Source: Myxacorys californica WJT36-NPBG1
GTDB taxonomy: Bacteria; Cyanobacteriota; Cyanobacteriia; Leptolyngbyales; Leptolyngbyaceae
NCBI GenBank assembly: GCA_019359315.1
Contig: JAHHHO010000010.1
Span: forward strand, 1 to 64,000
DNA length: 64,000 nucleotides
Direction of reading: 5' to 3'
Shown here: positions 28,123-36,640 of the stretch, in pieces
How positions within the stretch are numbered: the stretch's first letter is position 1
How the letters are laid out: every line of letters starts with the position of its first letter
Position numbers and translations under genes: made by a program
Notes under the pieces: model-generated
Seen by the model: the letters and a program-made list of their open reading frames with translations, nothing else
Told to the model about the DNA's origin: nothing
The model's database searches: none

Positions 28123-28980
28123 TTGTTGAACTCTGTCAAAGCTGTCACTCGCAGCGCGGCTAGAAATGCCCAAAAAATACCAATTCTACGACCCTGGTTG
28201 GTGAAATTTGACCTGCTCAAAACTCTTGTCCAACGGGATTTAGATGCACGATATAAAGGCTCGGTGCTGGGTAACGCTTGGGCACTGCTAAACCAGCTTG
28301 CTCAGCTACTGGTCTACACCTATTTATTTTCTGTTGTTCTGAAGCTCAAATTAACGCTTAAAGGATTGCCAGCAAACGACTTTACGTTTGGGCTATGGCT
28401 ATTTGCCGGTCTCATTCCGTGGGTGGCGTTCACGATGGGATTGAGTCAAGCTGCAAATTCGGTTGTCGCACAACCAAGTTTGGTCAAGAAAGTTGTGTTT
28501 CCGCTTAGTCTGTTGCCCCTTGTGCCCATCCTTTCTGCATTTATTGAAAGTTCAATGGGCTTGATGATGCTGATCACGTTTGTCGCCTTCTCCATGCAAA
28601 CAATTCACAGTACCCTCTGGTTATTTCCCTTAGTTTGGATTCCGCAATTGCTGCTTACAGCAGGATTGAGCTATTTAGTCGCAGGCTTAACGGTTTTCTT
28701 AAGAGACATTCCGCAGACCCTTGGCGTGATTCTAAATCTCTGGTTTTACGTTACACCGATCGTTTATCCGGCAACCATGATTCCCGAAGAGTGGCGATTT
28801 TGGGTGTTTTGGCTCAATCCCATGACCGCGATCGTCGAACTGTACCGGGATTTAGTGTTAGTGGGAGAAATACAGCATTGGCAGGAACTAGGCGTTGCTA
28901 CAGGCGTATCGATCTGTATGTTCGCGATCGGAGCTACCGTCTATCGGCGGCTGCGTCCTGCTTTTGCAGATGTGCTGTAA
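28123..28980 (+). CDS. ABC-2 type polysaccharide export permease (Wzm-like)
   Basis: A 285-residue integral membrane protein with six hydrophobic segments. The LLKTLVQRDLDARYKGSVLGNAWALLNQLAQLLVY N-terminal region and the LWFYVTPIVYP signature are typical of Wzm/TagG/RfbA permeases that export O-antigen, teichoic acid or capsule on a lipid carrier. Translation appears to start at TTG 28123 with purine-rich GGGAAGGGG upstream. It is followed by the ATPase subunit 48 bases later, so the pair would form the exporter for the glycan made by the downstream genes. Confidence 0.92.
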   Translation: MLNSVKAVTRSAARNAQKIPILRPWLVKFDLLKTLVQRDLDARYKGSVLGNAWALLNQLAQLLVYTYLFSVVLKLKLTLKGLPANDFTFGLWLFAGLIPWVAFTMGLSQAANSVVAQPSLVKKVVFPLSLLPLVPILSAFIESSMGLMMLITFVAFSMQTIHSTLWLFPLVWIPQLLLTAGLSYLVAGLTVFLRDIPQTLGVILNLWFYVTPIVYPATMIPEEWRFWVFWLNPMTAIVELYRDLVLVGEIQHWQELGVATGVSICMFAIGATVYRRLRPAFADVL

Positions 28981-29028
28981 CATCTGAGTTATTGGAGGTG
29001 TGAGCGTTAGAGGAAGCAACACAACGGT

Positions 29029-30330
29029 ATGAGTGAGAGCATTATTTCTCTGAAAAATGTGTCCAAGTGCTTTAAGCGGTATGCAAAGCCTGTCGATCGC
29101 TTAAAAGAACTGCTGCTTCCTGGGAAGAGCCACGCTGACGTGTTTTGGGCGCTGCAAGACATTAACCTAGAAATTTTCAAAGGCGAAACACTTGGCGTCG
29201 TTGGTCGGAATGGGGCTGGAAAAAGTACCCTGCTTCAACTGATTACAAAGACGCTCACACCCACTACTGGAGAGATTGGTGTCCACGGTCGTATCTCTGC
29301 CCTACTAGAACTCGGAAGTGGATTTAATCCAGAATTTACTGGACGGCAAAATGTGTTTTTCAATGGTCGAATTTTAGGGCTAACACGGGCAGAAATCGAG
29401 GCGAAATTTGACGAAATTACTGCATTTGCAAACATTGGGGACTTTATTGATCAGCCCGTCAAAACCTACTCTAGCGGTATGTTTGTGCGCCTTGCTTTTG
29501 CCGTTGCGGTTAATACCAATCCAGATATTTTGATTGTGGATGAAGCGTTAGCGGTGGGAGATATTTTCTTTCAGCAAAAGTGCTTTGACCGGCTGCGACA
29601 GATGAAAGAAGCAGGCGTAACGTTACTCTTTGTGTCGCATGATTCTAGTGCTGTTTGCAAGTTGTGTCACCGGGCGATTTTGATCGAGCATGGCAGAATC
29701 GTTCTTGATGCCTTGCCTAGACAAGTCGTGGATTTATATCAGGCTAAGTTTCTTCAACAGCAGGACGTTGAGCCAGAACTGACTGAGATTAACGTTTCTC
29801 CCAGTTTCTCAACCGAAGACGGTGCCTCCTCCACCATTTCACTCACCTCAGAAGCCGTCATAATTCAGTTTGTTCGGTTTTTCGATGAAGACGATCAAGA
29901 AATCTATTCCATCACCAGTGACTCTCCGTTACAACTCTCGATCGGCATTCTCTTTAGGGAAGAGATAGATGATCCGCATGTTGGATTCATAATTCGCACC
30001 CGCATGGGAGAGGTCATTTTTGAATCCAACACATTCTGTATGGGCAGATCTATGGGTACAGTATCTGCTGGAACGCTGTTAAATGTTCGATTTCGCTTTA
30101 AGGTGCCTTTAATTCCGCAGGATTACACCATTACGACAGGGGTTTCAAGTGGCGGCGTGGGAGAGCATCAGTTCGAGCGATCGCTCGCCGTGAATCACGA
30201 TACTGCTGTCTTAAAGGTGCTTAGAAACCAAGACACAATCCTTTGGAACGGGGTTGTAAATTTGAATCCAACCGTGACGTTCTCTAAGCAAAGTAGTCTC
30301 GAAAATCAACCGTTCTCCTCTAAGCTTTGA
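29029..30330 (+). CDS. Polysaccharide ABC transporter ATP-binding protein (Wzt-like)
   Basis: A 433-residue protein. The ATPase domain (about residues 1-240) has Walker A VGRNGAGKST, a degenerate signature VKTYSSGMFVRLAFA, Walker B DILIVDEALAVGD, and an H-loop His (LLFVSHD). Residues about 270-420 form an extra beta-rich domain like the Wzt C-terminal carbohydrate-binding domain, which recognises a terminal modification of the finished glycan, often a methyl group. That is consistent with the methyltransferases that follow. It pairs with the preceding permease. Confidence 0.93.
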   Translation: MSESIISLKNVSKCFKRYAKPVDRLKELLLPGKSHADVFWALQDINLEIFKGETLGVVGRNGAGKSTLLQLITKTLTPTTGEIGVHGRISALLELGSGFNPEFTGRQNVFFNGRILGLTRAEIEAKFDEITAFANIGDFIDQPVKTYSSGMFVRLAFAVAVNTNPDILIVDEALAVGDIFFQQKCFDRLRQMKEAGVTLLFVSHDSSAVCKLCHRAILIEHGRIVLDALPRQVVDLYQAKFLQQQDVEPELTEINVSPSFSTEDGASSTISLTSEAVIIQFVRFFDEDDQEIYSITSDSPLQLSIGILFREEIDDPHVGFIIRTRMGEVIFESNTFCMGRSMGTVSAGTLLNVRFRFKVPLIPQDYTITTGVSSGGVGEHQFERSLAVNHDTAVLKVLRNQDTILWNGVVNLNPTVTFSKQSSLENQPFSSKL

Positions 30331-30343
30331 TCAGCTGACCCGA

Positions 30344-31171
30344 ATGGCTTTAGACCAATCGCTACTCAAGATAATCCAGCCCTATACGATGGTGACTCAA
30401 GACAGGTTAGAGAACCTGGCGCTCTTGGGGAAATACCTCAACACTGACCAAATTCCCGGAGATTTTGTTGAGTGTGGGGCTTATCGTGGCGGAACGGCTG
30501 CCATTCTCTCGCAATTTTTGGAGCCTTCGAGGCATCTTTGGCTGTACGACAGCTTTGCAGGCATGCCAGAGACGACCGAGAAAGACGGCGACGCCGCAAA
30601 GCAGTGGATTGGCAAATGTGTGGCGTCAGAGCAAGATGTTCGAGAAGTGCTGCAATTAGTAGGGACGTCCCCAGAACACTACACGATTCAGCCAGGATGG
30701 TTTGAGACAACGTTTAAGCAGACATTACCTCAGCAAGTTGCCCTGCTCCATTGTGATGCGGATTGGTACAACTCAGTTCTGCTGGTGCTAGAAACGTTTT
30801 ATCCTCTGATGCCCGTTGGAGGGTGTGTGATTTTGGATGATTTTGGACATTGGGAAGGTTGCCGAGAAGCCTTTTATGAGTTCTGCGATCGTCACCAAGA
30901 ACGCCCTGTTTTAGAACGGGTCGGAACCGACCAAGCCTTTTGGATTAAAGGACGCACTCATAACCGAGTGCCAATTCTCGCCCTCAACCAACCCCCAGTT
31001 CCGCCAGTCGCTCAAGCAGAACTACAAGCTTCTCAATGTCAGATCGCGCAATTGCAGTACCAGATTAGCCAGCTTCAGGCTGAGATAGAAGCCATGCGAT
31101 CGAGCAAATTTTGGCGCTTGAGAACGCAGTGGACGCGCCTAAAACAGTTCCTTTCAGCCAGTCGGCATTAA
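30344..31171 (+). CDS. TylF/MycF-family O-methyltransferase with coiled-coil and SKFW tail
   Basis: A 275-residue protein. The first roughly 215 residues are a class I SAM-dependent methyltransferase of the TylF/MycF (macrocin O-methyltransferase) type: GDFVECGAYRGGTAAIL is the SAM-binding loop, and LLHCDADWYNS with VILDDFGHWEG gives the metal-binding Asp residues. Sugar hydroxyls are the known substrates of this family. Residues about 220-245 form a heptad coiled coil (QIAQLQYQISQLQAEI). The last 30 residues carry the AMxSSKFWxLRxxWxxLK tail that recurs in the next three proteins. It is 13 bases downstream of the ATPase gene, in the same operon. Confidence 0.85.
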   Translation: MALDQSLLKIIQPYTMVTQDRLENLALLGKYLNTDQIPGDFVECGAYRGGTAAILSQFLEPSRHLWLYDSFAGMPETTEKDGDAAKQWIGKCVASEQDVREVLQLVGTSPEHYTIQPGWFETTFKQTLPQQVALLHCDADWYNSVLLVLETFYPLMPVGGCVILDDFGHWEGCREAFYEFCDRHQERPVLERVGTDQAFWIKGRTHNRVPILALNQPPVPPVAQAELQASQCQIAQLQYQISQLQAEIEAMRSSKFWRLRTQWTRLKQFLSASRH

Positions 31172-31194
31172 ACAGGTCAAACGGAGGTCAAACA

Positions 31195-32250
31195 ATGTTT
31201 AGCATGATGTCGGCGGAAGAGCGCCAGTATCTTTATGATTTTGCCAAAGAGGAGTTCACGGGACAGGGGGCGATCGTCGATCTAGGGTGTTGGCTAGGTG
31301 CATCTACAACGGCGATCGCAAGGGGGCTTCAGGAAAACAACGATCCGAAGTTACGCAGCACAACTATTCATGCGTTTGACATTTTTGAATGGGAACCCAG
31401 CATGGAGTTTATGGTGAAAGGAACTCCGTTACAGCACCACTTTTCTTCGGGAGATAATTTTTTAGAAGAATACTTGAATCAGATTGCGCCTTGGAAAGAT
31501 CAAGTCCAAGTTTATGCTGGAGATTTGACTCAATTCCAGTGGAACAATGGCGCGATCGAATTCCTGTTTGTAGATGCGATGAAAGGATGGGATCTAGCAA
31601 ACAGCATTGTTCGCATCTTTTTCCCCGCTTTGATTCCTGGAAAATCAATCGTTTTTCATCAAGATTTTTCCTACTACGGAACGTATTGGATTCACCTTGT
31701 CATGTATCGGTTGCGATCGTACTTCCAGCCGATTAAAGACATTCCGAATTCCTGGGGTATAGCCTTTCGGTACGAAAAACCAATACCAACGGAGCAACTT
31801 CAAGCCACTTATGACCTAAGGGACTTTTCAATTGATGAGATTGAACAAGCCTTTGAGTATTCTGCTCAGATCGTAGGCGAGGAAAAGCGATCGCAGATCA
31901 TTGGAGCCAAAGTGAAAGCGCTGTTTGAAGCAGGCGAACCTCAACGGGCGCATCTTAGCCTGCATCAAGCGATCGCGTCTCACATCTCAGACGCCGAGCT
32001 ATACCTACCGCTAGGATTAAGCTTTGCCGCTCAGATGATGAGCTATTCTAGCCAGTCCAGTAATGAGCAGCTAAAAACGCAGATTCAGAGCTTACAAGCT
32101 GCTCTGCAGCAGACCGATACTCAACTAAAAGACGCTCAAATCAAGGTAGACCAGCTTCATACCACCATCAACGCAATGCACCGTAGCAAATTCTGGCAGC
32201 TACAACAGAAATGGACTCGATTGAAGCGCTTCTTGGGCTTGCTATACTGA
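31195..32250 (+). CDS. Class I SAM-dependent methyltransferase-like protein with SKFW tail
   Basis: 351 residues from ATG 31195, which has GGAGG 7 bases upstream. IVDLGCWLGASTTAIARGL is the SAM-binding motif I. IEFLFVDAMKGWD and SIVFHQDFSYYG correspond to the later strands of the fold. Its best family fit is the Methyltransf_24 type, although catalysis is not proven. Residues about 295-325 are a Gln-rich coiled coil. The C-terminus ends in AMHRSKFWQLQQKWTRLKRF, the same tail as its neighbours. It probably acts on the same glycan as the rest of the operon. Confidence 0.78.
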   Translation: MFSMMSAEERQYLYDFAKEEFTGQGAIVDLGCWLGASTTAIARGLQENNDPKLRSTTIHAFDIFEWEPSMEFMVKGTPLQHHFSSGDNFLEEYLNQIAPWKDQVQVYAGDLTQFQWNNGAIEFLFVDAMKGWDLANSIVRIFFPALIPGKSIVFHQDFSYYGTYWIHLVMYRLRSYFQPIKDIPNSWGIAFRYEKPIPTEQLQATYDLRDFSIDEIEQAFEYSAQIVGEEKRSQIIGAKVKALFEAGEPQRAHLSLHQAIASHISDAELYLPLGLSFAAQMMSYSSQSSNEQLKTQIQSLQAALQQTDTQLKDAQIKVDQLHTTINAMHRSKFWQLQQKWTRLKRFLGLLY

Positions 32251-32260
32251 GTTCGGTTTA

Positions 32261-33292
32261 GTGAAATTAAGTGTGGCAATTATGGTGGCGAGTGCAAAGC
32301 AGCCTTCAGTGACAGATTTCAAGAACACTGGAGAGCGACATATTCCCGTTCAGGCCGGAGATGATATGTCGTTAGCAAATGTGGATCATATGATTCGCTA
32401 TGCCTTCACTGCCCCTTTTGTGAAAGATAAACGGGTTCTCGATATTTCCTGTGGAAGCGGGTACGGGTCGCAATTCATTGCCTTGCAAGGTGCCCGTGCC
32501 GTCGTTGGCGTCGATGTTGATGAGGACTCGATCCGGTTTGCCTCCACGTTCTACAGTCATCCTCACGTCAAGTATATTCAGTCGGATGCCCATTCCATTC
32601 CCTCCCTTGAAGACGCTTCGTTTGATGTAATTGTCTCCTTTGAGACGATCGAACATTTGCAATACCCAAGACAGTTTCTGTCTGAATTGCGTCGCCTTCT
32701 AAAGCCGAGTGGACAACTATTTATTTCGTGCCCCAACGACTACCGAGCCACACCTTGGCTCAGCCCATTTCATCTGCACAAGTTCCGGTTTAATGAATTT
32801 CGAGATTTATTTCTCAGCGTTTTTGGAGAAGGAGTTCTGATTGGGCAACACTTTGTGGTCGCGAGTTGTCTAGTCAAGCCGATCGCACCCGATTCTAAGA
32901 CGGCTTGGTTACAAGAATATAAACAATCTCTTCCGCATGATTTCTTTAATCGGCAGTATCTTGAGCATCTTTCCTCCATCGAAAATGGAGAAGGCTATCT
33001 AGCAATTCACGGCGTAGATGAGAGCTTGATTCAGAATCAGATGAGTATTTCTCAGAATGCATTTCAGATGCTGATGCGGATTCTGTGTGACACAATGCAA
33101 GCAGCTAGTCAAAGCGGGCATCTGCATCAACAGTTACAGCAGACTCAAGCCGAACTTGCATATATGACTCAAGTAGCTGCACAAGCCCAAGAACGAGTTC
33201 GAGCGATGGAAAGCAGCAAGTTCTGGAAAGTGCGTAGAGGGTGGTTTCAACTCAAACGCACAATGGGTTTACCCACCAACGAACCAAACTGA
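32261..33292 (+). CDS. SAM-dependent methyltransferase (Methyltransf_11 type) with SKFW tail
   Basis: About 343 residues. KRVLDISCGSGYGSQFIA is the SAM-binding loop, FDVIVSFETIEHL is motif II, and LLKPSGQLFISCPN is motif III. The N-terminal GERHIPVQAG segment is often seen in glycan-cluster methyltransferases. A C-terminal helix (HLHQQLQQTQAELAYMTQVA) leads into AMESSKFWKVRRGWFQLKR. The start is unclear: GTG 32261 is used, while ATG 32282 (MVASAKQ) is equally possible, and neither has a clear ribosome binding site. It lies 10 bases after the preceding gene. Confidence 0.85.
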   Translation: MKLSVAIMVASAKQPSVTDFKNTGERHIPVQAGDDMSLANVDHMIRYAFTAPFVKDKRVLDISCGSGYGSQFIALQGARAVVGVDVDEDSIRFASTFYSHPHVKYIQSDAHSIPSLEDASFDVIVSFETIEHLQYPRQFLSELRRLLKPSGQLFISCPNDYRATPWLSPFHLHKFRFNEFRDLFLSVFGEGVLIGQHFVVASCLVKPIAPDSKTAWLQEYKQSLPHDFFNRQYLEHLSSIENGEGYLAIHGVDESLIQNQMSISQNAFQMLMRILCDTMQAASQSGHLHQQLQQTQAELAYMTQVAAQAQERVRAMESSKFWKVRRGWFQLKRTMGLPTNEPN

Positions 33293-33404
33293 ATCTTCAA
33301 TCGAGAATGATAGAGTGAAGAAGCCGGAAAAGATTAAGTCTTGATAGCAAATATCAATTCATCACTTGAATCCATTTTCCGTTCAAAGTTCTACATTTCA
33401 CTCT

Positions 33405-34805
33405 ATGACAGAAGCGATCGCATGTACGATTATCACCAAAAGTCACCTAGCCTACGCTCGAACGCTAGCAGAGACATTAGCAGAACATCAGCCTGAAATT
33501 AAGTTATATGTACTTTTAGCAGATAGAGTTGACCAGTATTTTGATCCAGTATTGGAGCCGTTTGAACTGATCCAGTTGGAGGATTTAGCAGATCAACCCA
33601 CAATTCAGAAAATGTGTTTTTATTACACTCCGTTTGAATTGTGTTGTGCTTTACGAGGCGCTTTACACGAGTATATCTTCGAGAAAACATCCGCATTAAG
33701 CTGGCTGTTTTTTGACTCAGACATCATGATTTGTCATTCGTTAGAAACTCTTTTTCAAGAACTCTCTAGCGTTTCATTGCTGTTAAGTCCTCACTGTCGT
33801 TGTCCAGTAGACCTACAAAATGTAGTCCCTCATGAAACTAACTTCCTACGCTCAGGGCTGAGTAATGCAGGCTTTTTGGGCTTGCGTAGAACCAAGGAAA
33901 CTCACCGATTTATTCAGTGGTTTAAAGAACGGTTGACTTACTATTGCTTTAACGATCAAGGTCTGGGAGATCCTAGAGGGTTATTTGTCGATCAACTGTG
34001 GCTGAACCTAGCACTTCTGTACTTTCAAGACAGGACTTTTGTGCAACATGCAGGAGCCAATATTGGTCATTGGAACCTGTGGGAAAAGACGTTAGATCTG
34101 AATGAAAGTGGAAAGGTTGTGGTTGATCAAGAGCCGCTTCTTTTCGTGCACTTTAGTGGCTGGAATATTGCTGAGCCTGAACGAATCTCCGTATATAGCC
34201 CTATGTATCAGGGCAGAGCAGATGAACTATGGATCAAACTTGCGGAAGGCTATCGAGAGAAACTCTTGAAGAATGGCTATGAGCTTACAAAGGAATATCC
34301 CTATGCGTTCAAGACGTTCTGCAATGGTGAAAAAATTACTGCTTCGATGCGCCGAGATTTCTATGAGCAACTGGCTCAAGGACGTTTGGTAGGAGAATCT
34401 CCTTTTGAACGTCCTGATTATTTTCAAACCAGTGACTTTACGCTGAGAAATGTTACCTCTCTAGAGAGCGCATTAAAACAGGCGATAGAGCAGATTGAGG
34501 TATTTGAAGCTACTACACAGCAAATGAGTTTGCAGCTTCACCACACGCAAGCAGAATTTGAGCACTCTCAACAGCAGCTTCACCACACGCAAGCAGAATT
34601 TGAGCACTCTCAACAGCAGCTTCACCACACGCAAGCAGAATTTGAGCACTCTCAACAGCAGCTTCACCACACGCAAGCAAAAGTATCCGATTTACATGAG
34701 CAAGTTCAACGTTTGCATGAGCATGTTCAAGCCATGGAGAGCACTAAGTTCTGGAAGTTGAGAGCTTTTTGGTTACGAGTAAAACAAGTATTATGGGGGA
34801 TGTAA
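33405..34805 (+). CDS. Putative glycosyltransferase (GT-A/GT8-like) with expanded coiled coil and SKFW tail
   Basis: 466 residues from ATG 33405 (MTEAIACTIITKSHLAYARTL). An in-frame TTG at 33366 is less likely. The N-terminal fold resembles nucleotide-sugar transferases of the GT-A kind, with the acidic metal-binding motif WLFFDSDIMI. SGLSNAGFLGLRRT, GLFVDQLWLN and LLFVHFSGWN recall GT8-like enzymes. Residues about 390-430 are a 14-residue repeat (QLHHTQAEFEHSQQ) encoded by identical 42-base units. The last 28 residues hold AMESTKFWKLRAFWLRVKQ. It is the last of four consecutive genes with this tail. Confidence 0.75.
   Translation: MTEAIACTIITKSHLAYARTLAETLAEHQPEIKLYVLLADRVDQYFDPVLEPFELIQLEDLADQPTIQKMCFYYTPFELCCALRGALHEYIFEKTSALSWLFFDSDIMICHSLETLFQELSSVSLLLSPHCRCPVDLQNVVPHETNFLRSGLSNAGFLGLRRTKETHRFIQWFKERLTYYCFNDQGLGDPRGLFVDQLWLNLALLYFQDRTFVQHAGANIGHWNLWEKTLDLNESGKVVVDQEPLLFVHFSGWNIAEPERISVYSPMYQGRADELWIKLAEGYREKLLKNGYELTKEYPYAFKTFCNGEKITASMRRDFYEQLAQGRLVGESPFERPDYFQTSDFTLRNVTSLESALKQAIEQIEVFEATTQQMSLQLHHTQAEFEHSQQQLHHTQAEFEHSQQQLHHTQAEFEHSQQQLHHTQAKVSDLHEQVQRLHEHVQAMESTKFWKLRAFWLRVKQVLWGM
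34533..34679 (+). repeat. In-frame 42-bp tandem repeat, 3.5 identical copies
   Basis: Units run at 34533-34574, 34575-34616 and 34617-34658, plus a 21-base partial copy at 34659-34679. They are identical base for base. Each encodes 14 residues, two heptads, and so lengthens the coiled coil without changing frame or phase. Confidence 0.95.
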
Positions 34806-34916
34806 AATTTTTGATGATGATCCCAAGTTTTTGACGCTAGCGCGACCTGATAATTCTTCAGATTAACGATCGCAGGGTGCATAAATTATTTTGGTAGTTA
34901 GTTTCGCGAGGCAACC

Positions 34917-35390
34917 ATGACGACAGAAAAATATTCCGAGATTGACGTAGATGAATTGATGCAAAAGATTAAAGAAGATGTTGCCCACCGAAAACATAGT
35001 GTCTCTTACCCGATCCAAAGTAGTTCCCTAACGATCGGCACTGCACTACGACTAAGCCACATTGAGACGCTCCTTAATGCTGCCACTGAAAAATCCCAAC
35101 CCCGCCGCGATCTTCCAACCAAACTGAACCGCTTTCCACTTAATCTCAGTCGGCGATTACAGCGATTTTGTCTACGAGTTTATCATTTCCTATTCAAAGA
35201 GCAGAGAGCTGTCAATCTCTCAATAATTTATGCAATGAGAGAATCATTGGTTCTAAATCATCAACTAGCTCAACAGATTATAGATTTACAGAAACAGCTA
35301 AACGATGTACAACGCCAAGCCACTGCTTTAGAAGAACGTCTTGAAGAACCACATAAGCATCCAATTCTTGCTGAATATGACAGTCACTAA
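34917..35390 (+). CDS. Small coiled-coil protein resembling the N-terminal module of larger glycan-cluster enzymes
   Basis: A 157-residue protein. It begins with an acidic helix (EIDVDELMQKIKEDVAHRK). A central basic, aromatic stretch follows (KLNRFPLNLSRRLQRFCLRV, then YHFLFKEQRAVN), and it ends with a heptad helix (LAQQIIDLQKQLNDVQRQA). From memory, the same layout occurs as the N-terminal part of much larger methyltransferase or glycosyltransferase proteins in cyanobacterial polysaccharide clusters. Here it stands alone with no catalytic domain. An adaptor or scaffold role is inferred. It is 111 bases after the repeat-bearing gene, with GAGG upstream of the ATG. Confidence 0.65.
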   Translation: MTTEKYSEIDVDELMQKIKEDVAHRKHSVSYPIQSSSLTIGTALRLSHIETLLNAATEKSQPRRDLPTKLNRFPLNLSRRLQRFCLRVYHFLFKEQRAVNLSIIYAMRESLVLNHQLAQQIIDLQKQLNDVQRQATALEERLEEPHKHPILAEYDSH

Positions 35391-35551
35391 GGAGGGGATT
35401 TAAGCCAACATTGAGCTTCTTAAAGATTTTTAATAGTTGGAAAAAGTCCTGAGTACAGCAGCTTTAAATACTACAACTGTTACATCATTCGGTATAGTGA
35501 GACAGAAAGTTCTACAACTCTTAAATTCCGCAAGGGTATGCTCTTACAATT

Positions 35552-36640
35552 ATGATTAATGTTGCGATCCTAACGCCCTGCCTTCTTGAAAGAGATGCGG
35601 TCGGACACGATGCAATCGGTATGTGCGATGCCCTAACTAAGCAAGGGTACAATGCTCAACTTTTTGCAGAAACTTGGAGCGTTTCTACAGTTGATGTAAA
35701 GCATGCTAGCGAAATTCAAAATTTTCTTACCAATCCTTCTAGTATTCTGATTTATCACTTCTCGGTGGGCTGGGATTCTGGCTTGCAGTTGCTTCAAACT
35801 CTGGAGTGTCAAAAGATTGTCAAATATCACAATGTCACACCTGCTAAGTATTTTGAAAGCATTAGTGTAGATTATGTCAATGCTTGTCAAGCAGGCAGAG
35901 AACAACTGAAACTGGTTGCTAGTCAATCAGATGTGCTTTATTTATCTGACTCCGAATACAATGCTCGTGAGTTAGAGGCGCTGGGTGTACCCAAAGCAAA
36001 GAGTTTTGTTTTACCACCGTTCCACCGGATTGAGCAAAGCCATTATGGAAATGCTGATTTAACTGTTTTAGATCAGTTCTTAGATGGCATGTTTAATATT
36101 CTTATGGTAGGTCGTCTTGTTCCAAATAAGGGGCATTTAGCGCTGCTTGACGCATTTAATGTTTATTACAAAATCTACAACCGGAATAGCCGGCTTCTAA
36201 TTGTTGGAAAAGAAGATGAGAGGCTGGAAACCTATAACCGATTTTTGCATCGAAGAGTTGAAGATTTAGGATTAGAAAAAGCCGTTATCTTTACAGGAGG
36301 CGTGTCAGCTGAAGCGCTCAAGGCATATTATTTAATTGCTAATGTTTTCATGATTACGAGTGATCATGAAGGATTCTGTGTACCGCTAGTCGAAGCCATG
36401 TCCCTGAAGCTACCAATAGTGGCCTATGGTTCAACAGCCATTCCCTCGACCGTTGGAAAAGCTGGATTAGTTTGGGATCAGCCTGATTCATATCTTCTAG
36501 CAGGTTCACTTGACCATATTGCAAATGACGAAACCGTTCGCATTGGTTTAGGAGAGTTGGGCTGGCGACGGTATCAAGAGATGTTTAGTTATCAAAAATT
36601 AGAAGCTCGTTTTCTGGCCTTTATTCAGCATCTAGCATGA
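35552..36640 (+). CDS. Glycosyltransferase family 4 (GT-B fold)
   Basis: A 362-residue protein with a two-domain GT-B architecture. The C-terminal nucleotide-sugar domain shows MVGRLVPNKGHLALLDAF, IVGKEDERLETY and the retaining-enzyme E-x7-E motif in SDHEGFCVPLVEAMSLKLPIV. It would add a sugar from NDP-sugar to the growing glycan. Donor and acceptor are unknown. Its stop overlaps the start of the next gene (ATGA at 36637-36640), so the two are translationally coupled. Confidence 0.9.
   Translation: MINVAILTPCLLERDAVGHDAIGMCDALTKQGYNAQLFAETWSVSTVDVKHASEIQNFLTNPSSILIYHFSVGWDSGLQLLQTLECQKIVKYHNVTPAKYFESISVDYVNACQAGREQLKLVASQSDVLYLSDSEYNARELEALGVPKAKSFVLPPFHRIEQSHYGNADLTVLDQFLDGMFNILMVGRLVPNKGHLALLDAFNVYYKIYNRNSRLLIVGKEDERLETYNRFLHRRVEDLGLEKAVIFTGGVSAEALKAYYLIANVFMITSDHEGFCVPLVEAMSLKLPIVAYGSTAIPSTVGKAGLVWDQPDSYLLAGSLDHIANDETVRIGLGELGWRRYQEMFSYQKLEARFLAFIQHLA

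Noticed and set aside
34473-34676. Open frames on both strands across the 42-bp repeats
   Set aside because: They only mirror the repeat in other frames (RVVKLLLRVLKFCL, STLNSSFTTRKQN) and have no start signals.
34533-34679. Regular repeats as a CRISPR array
   Set aside because: The units are directly adjacent with no spacers, stay in frame and encode a coiled coil.
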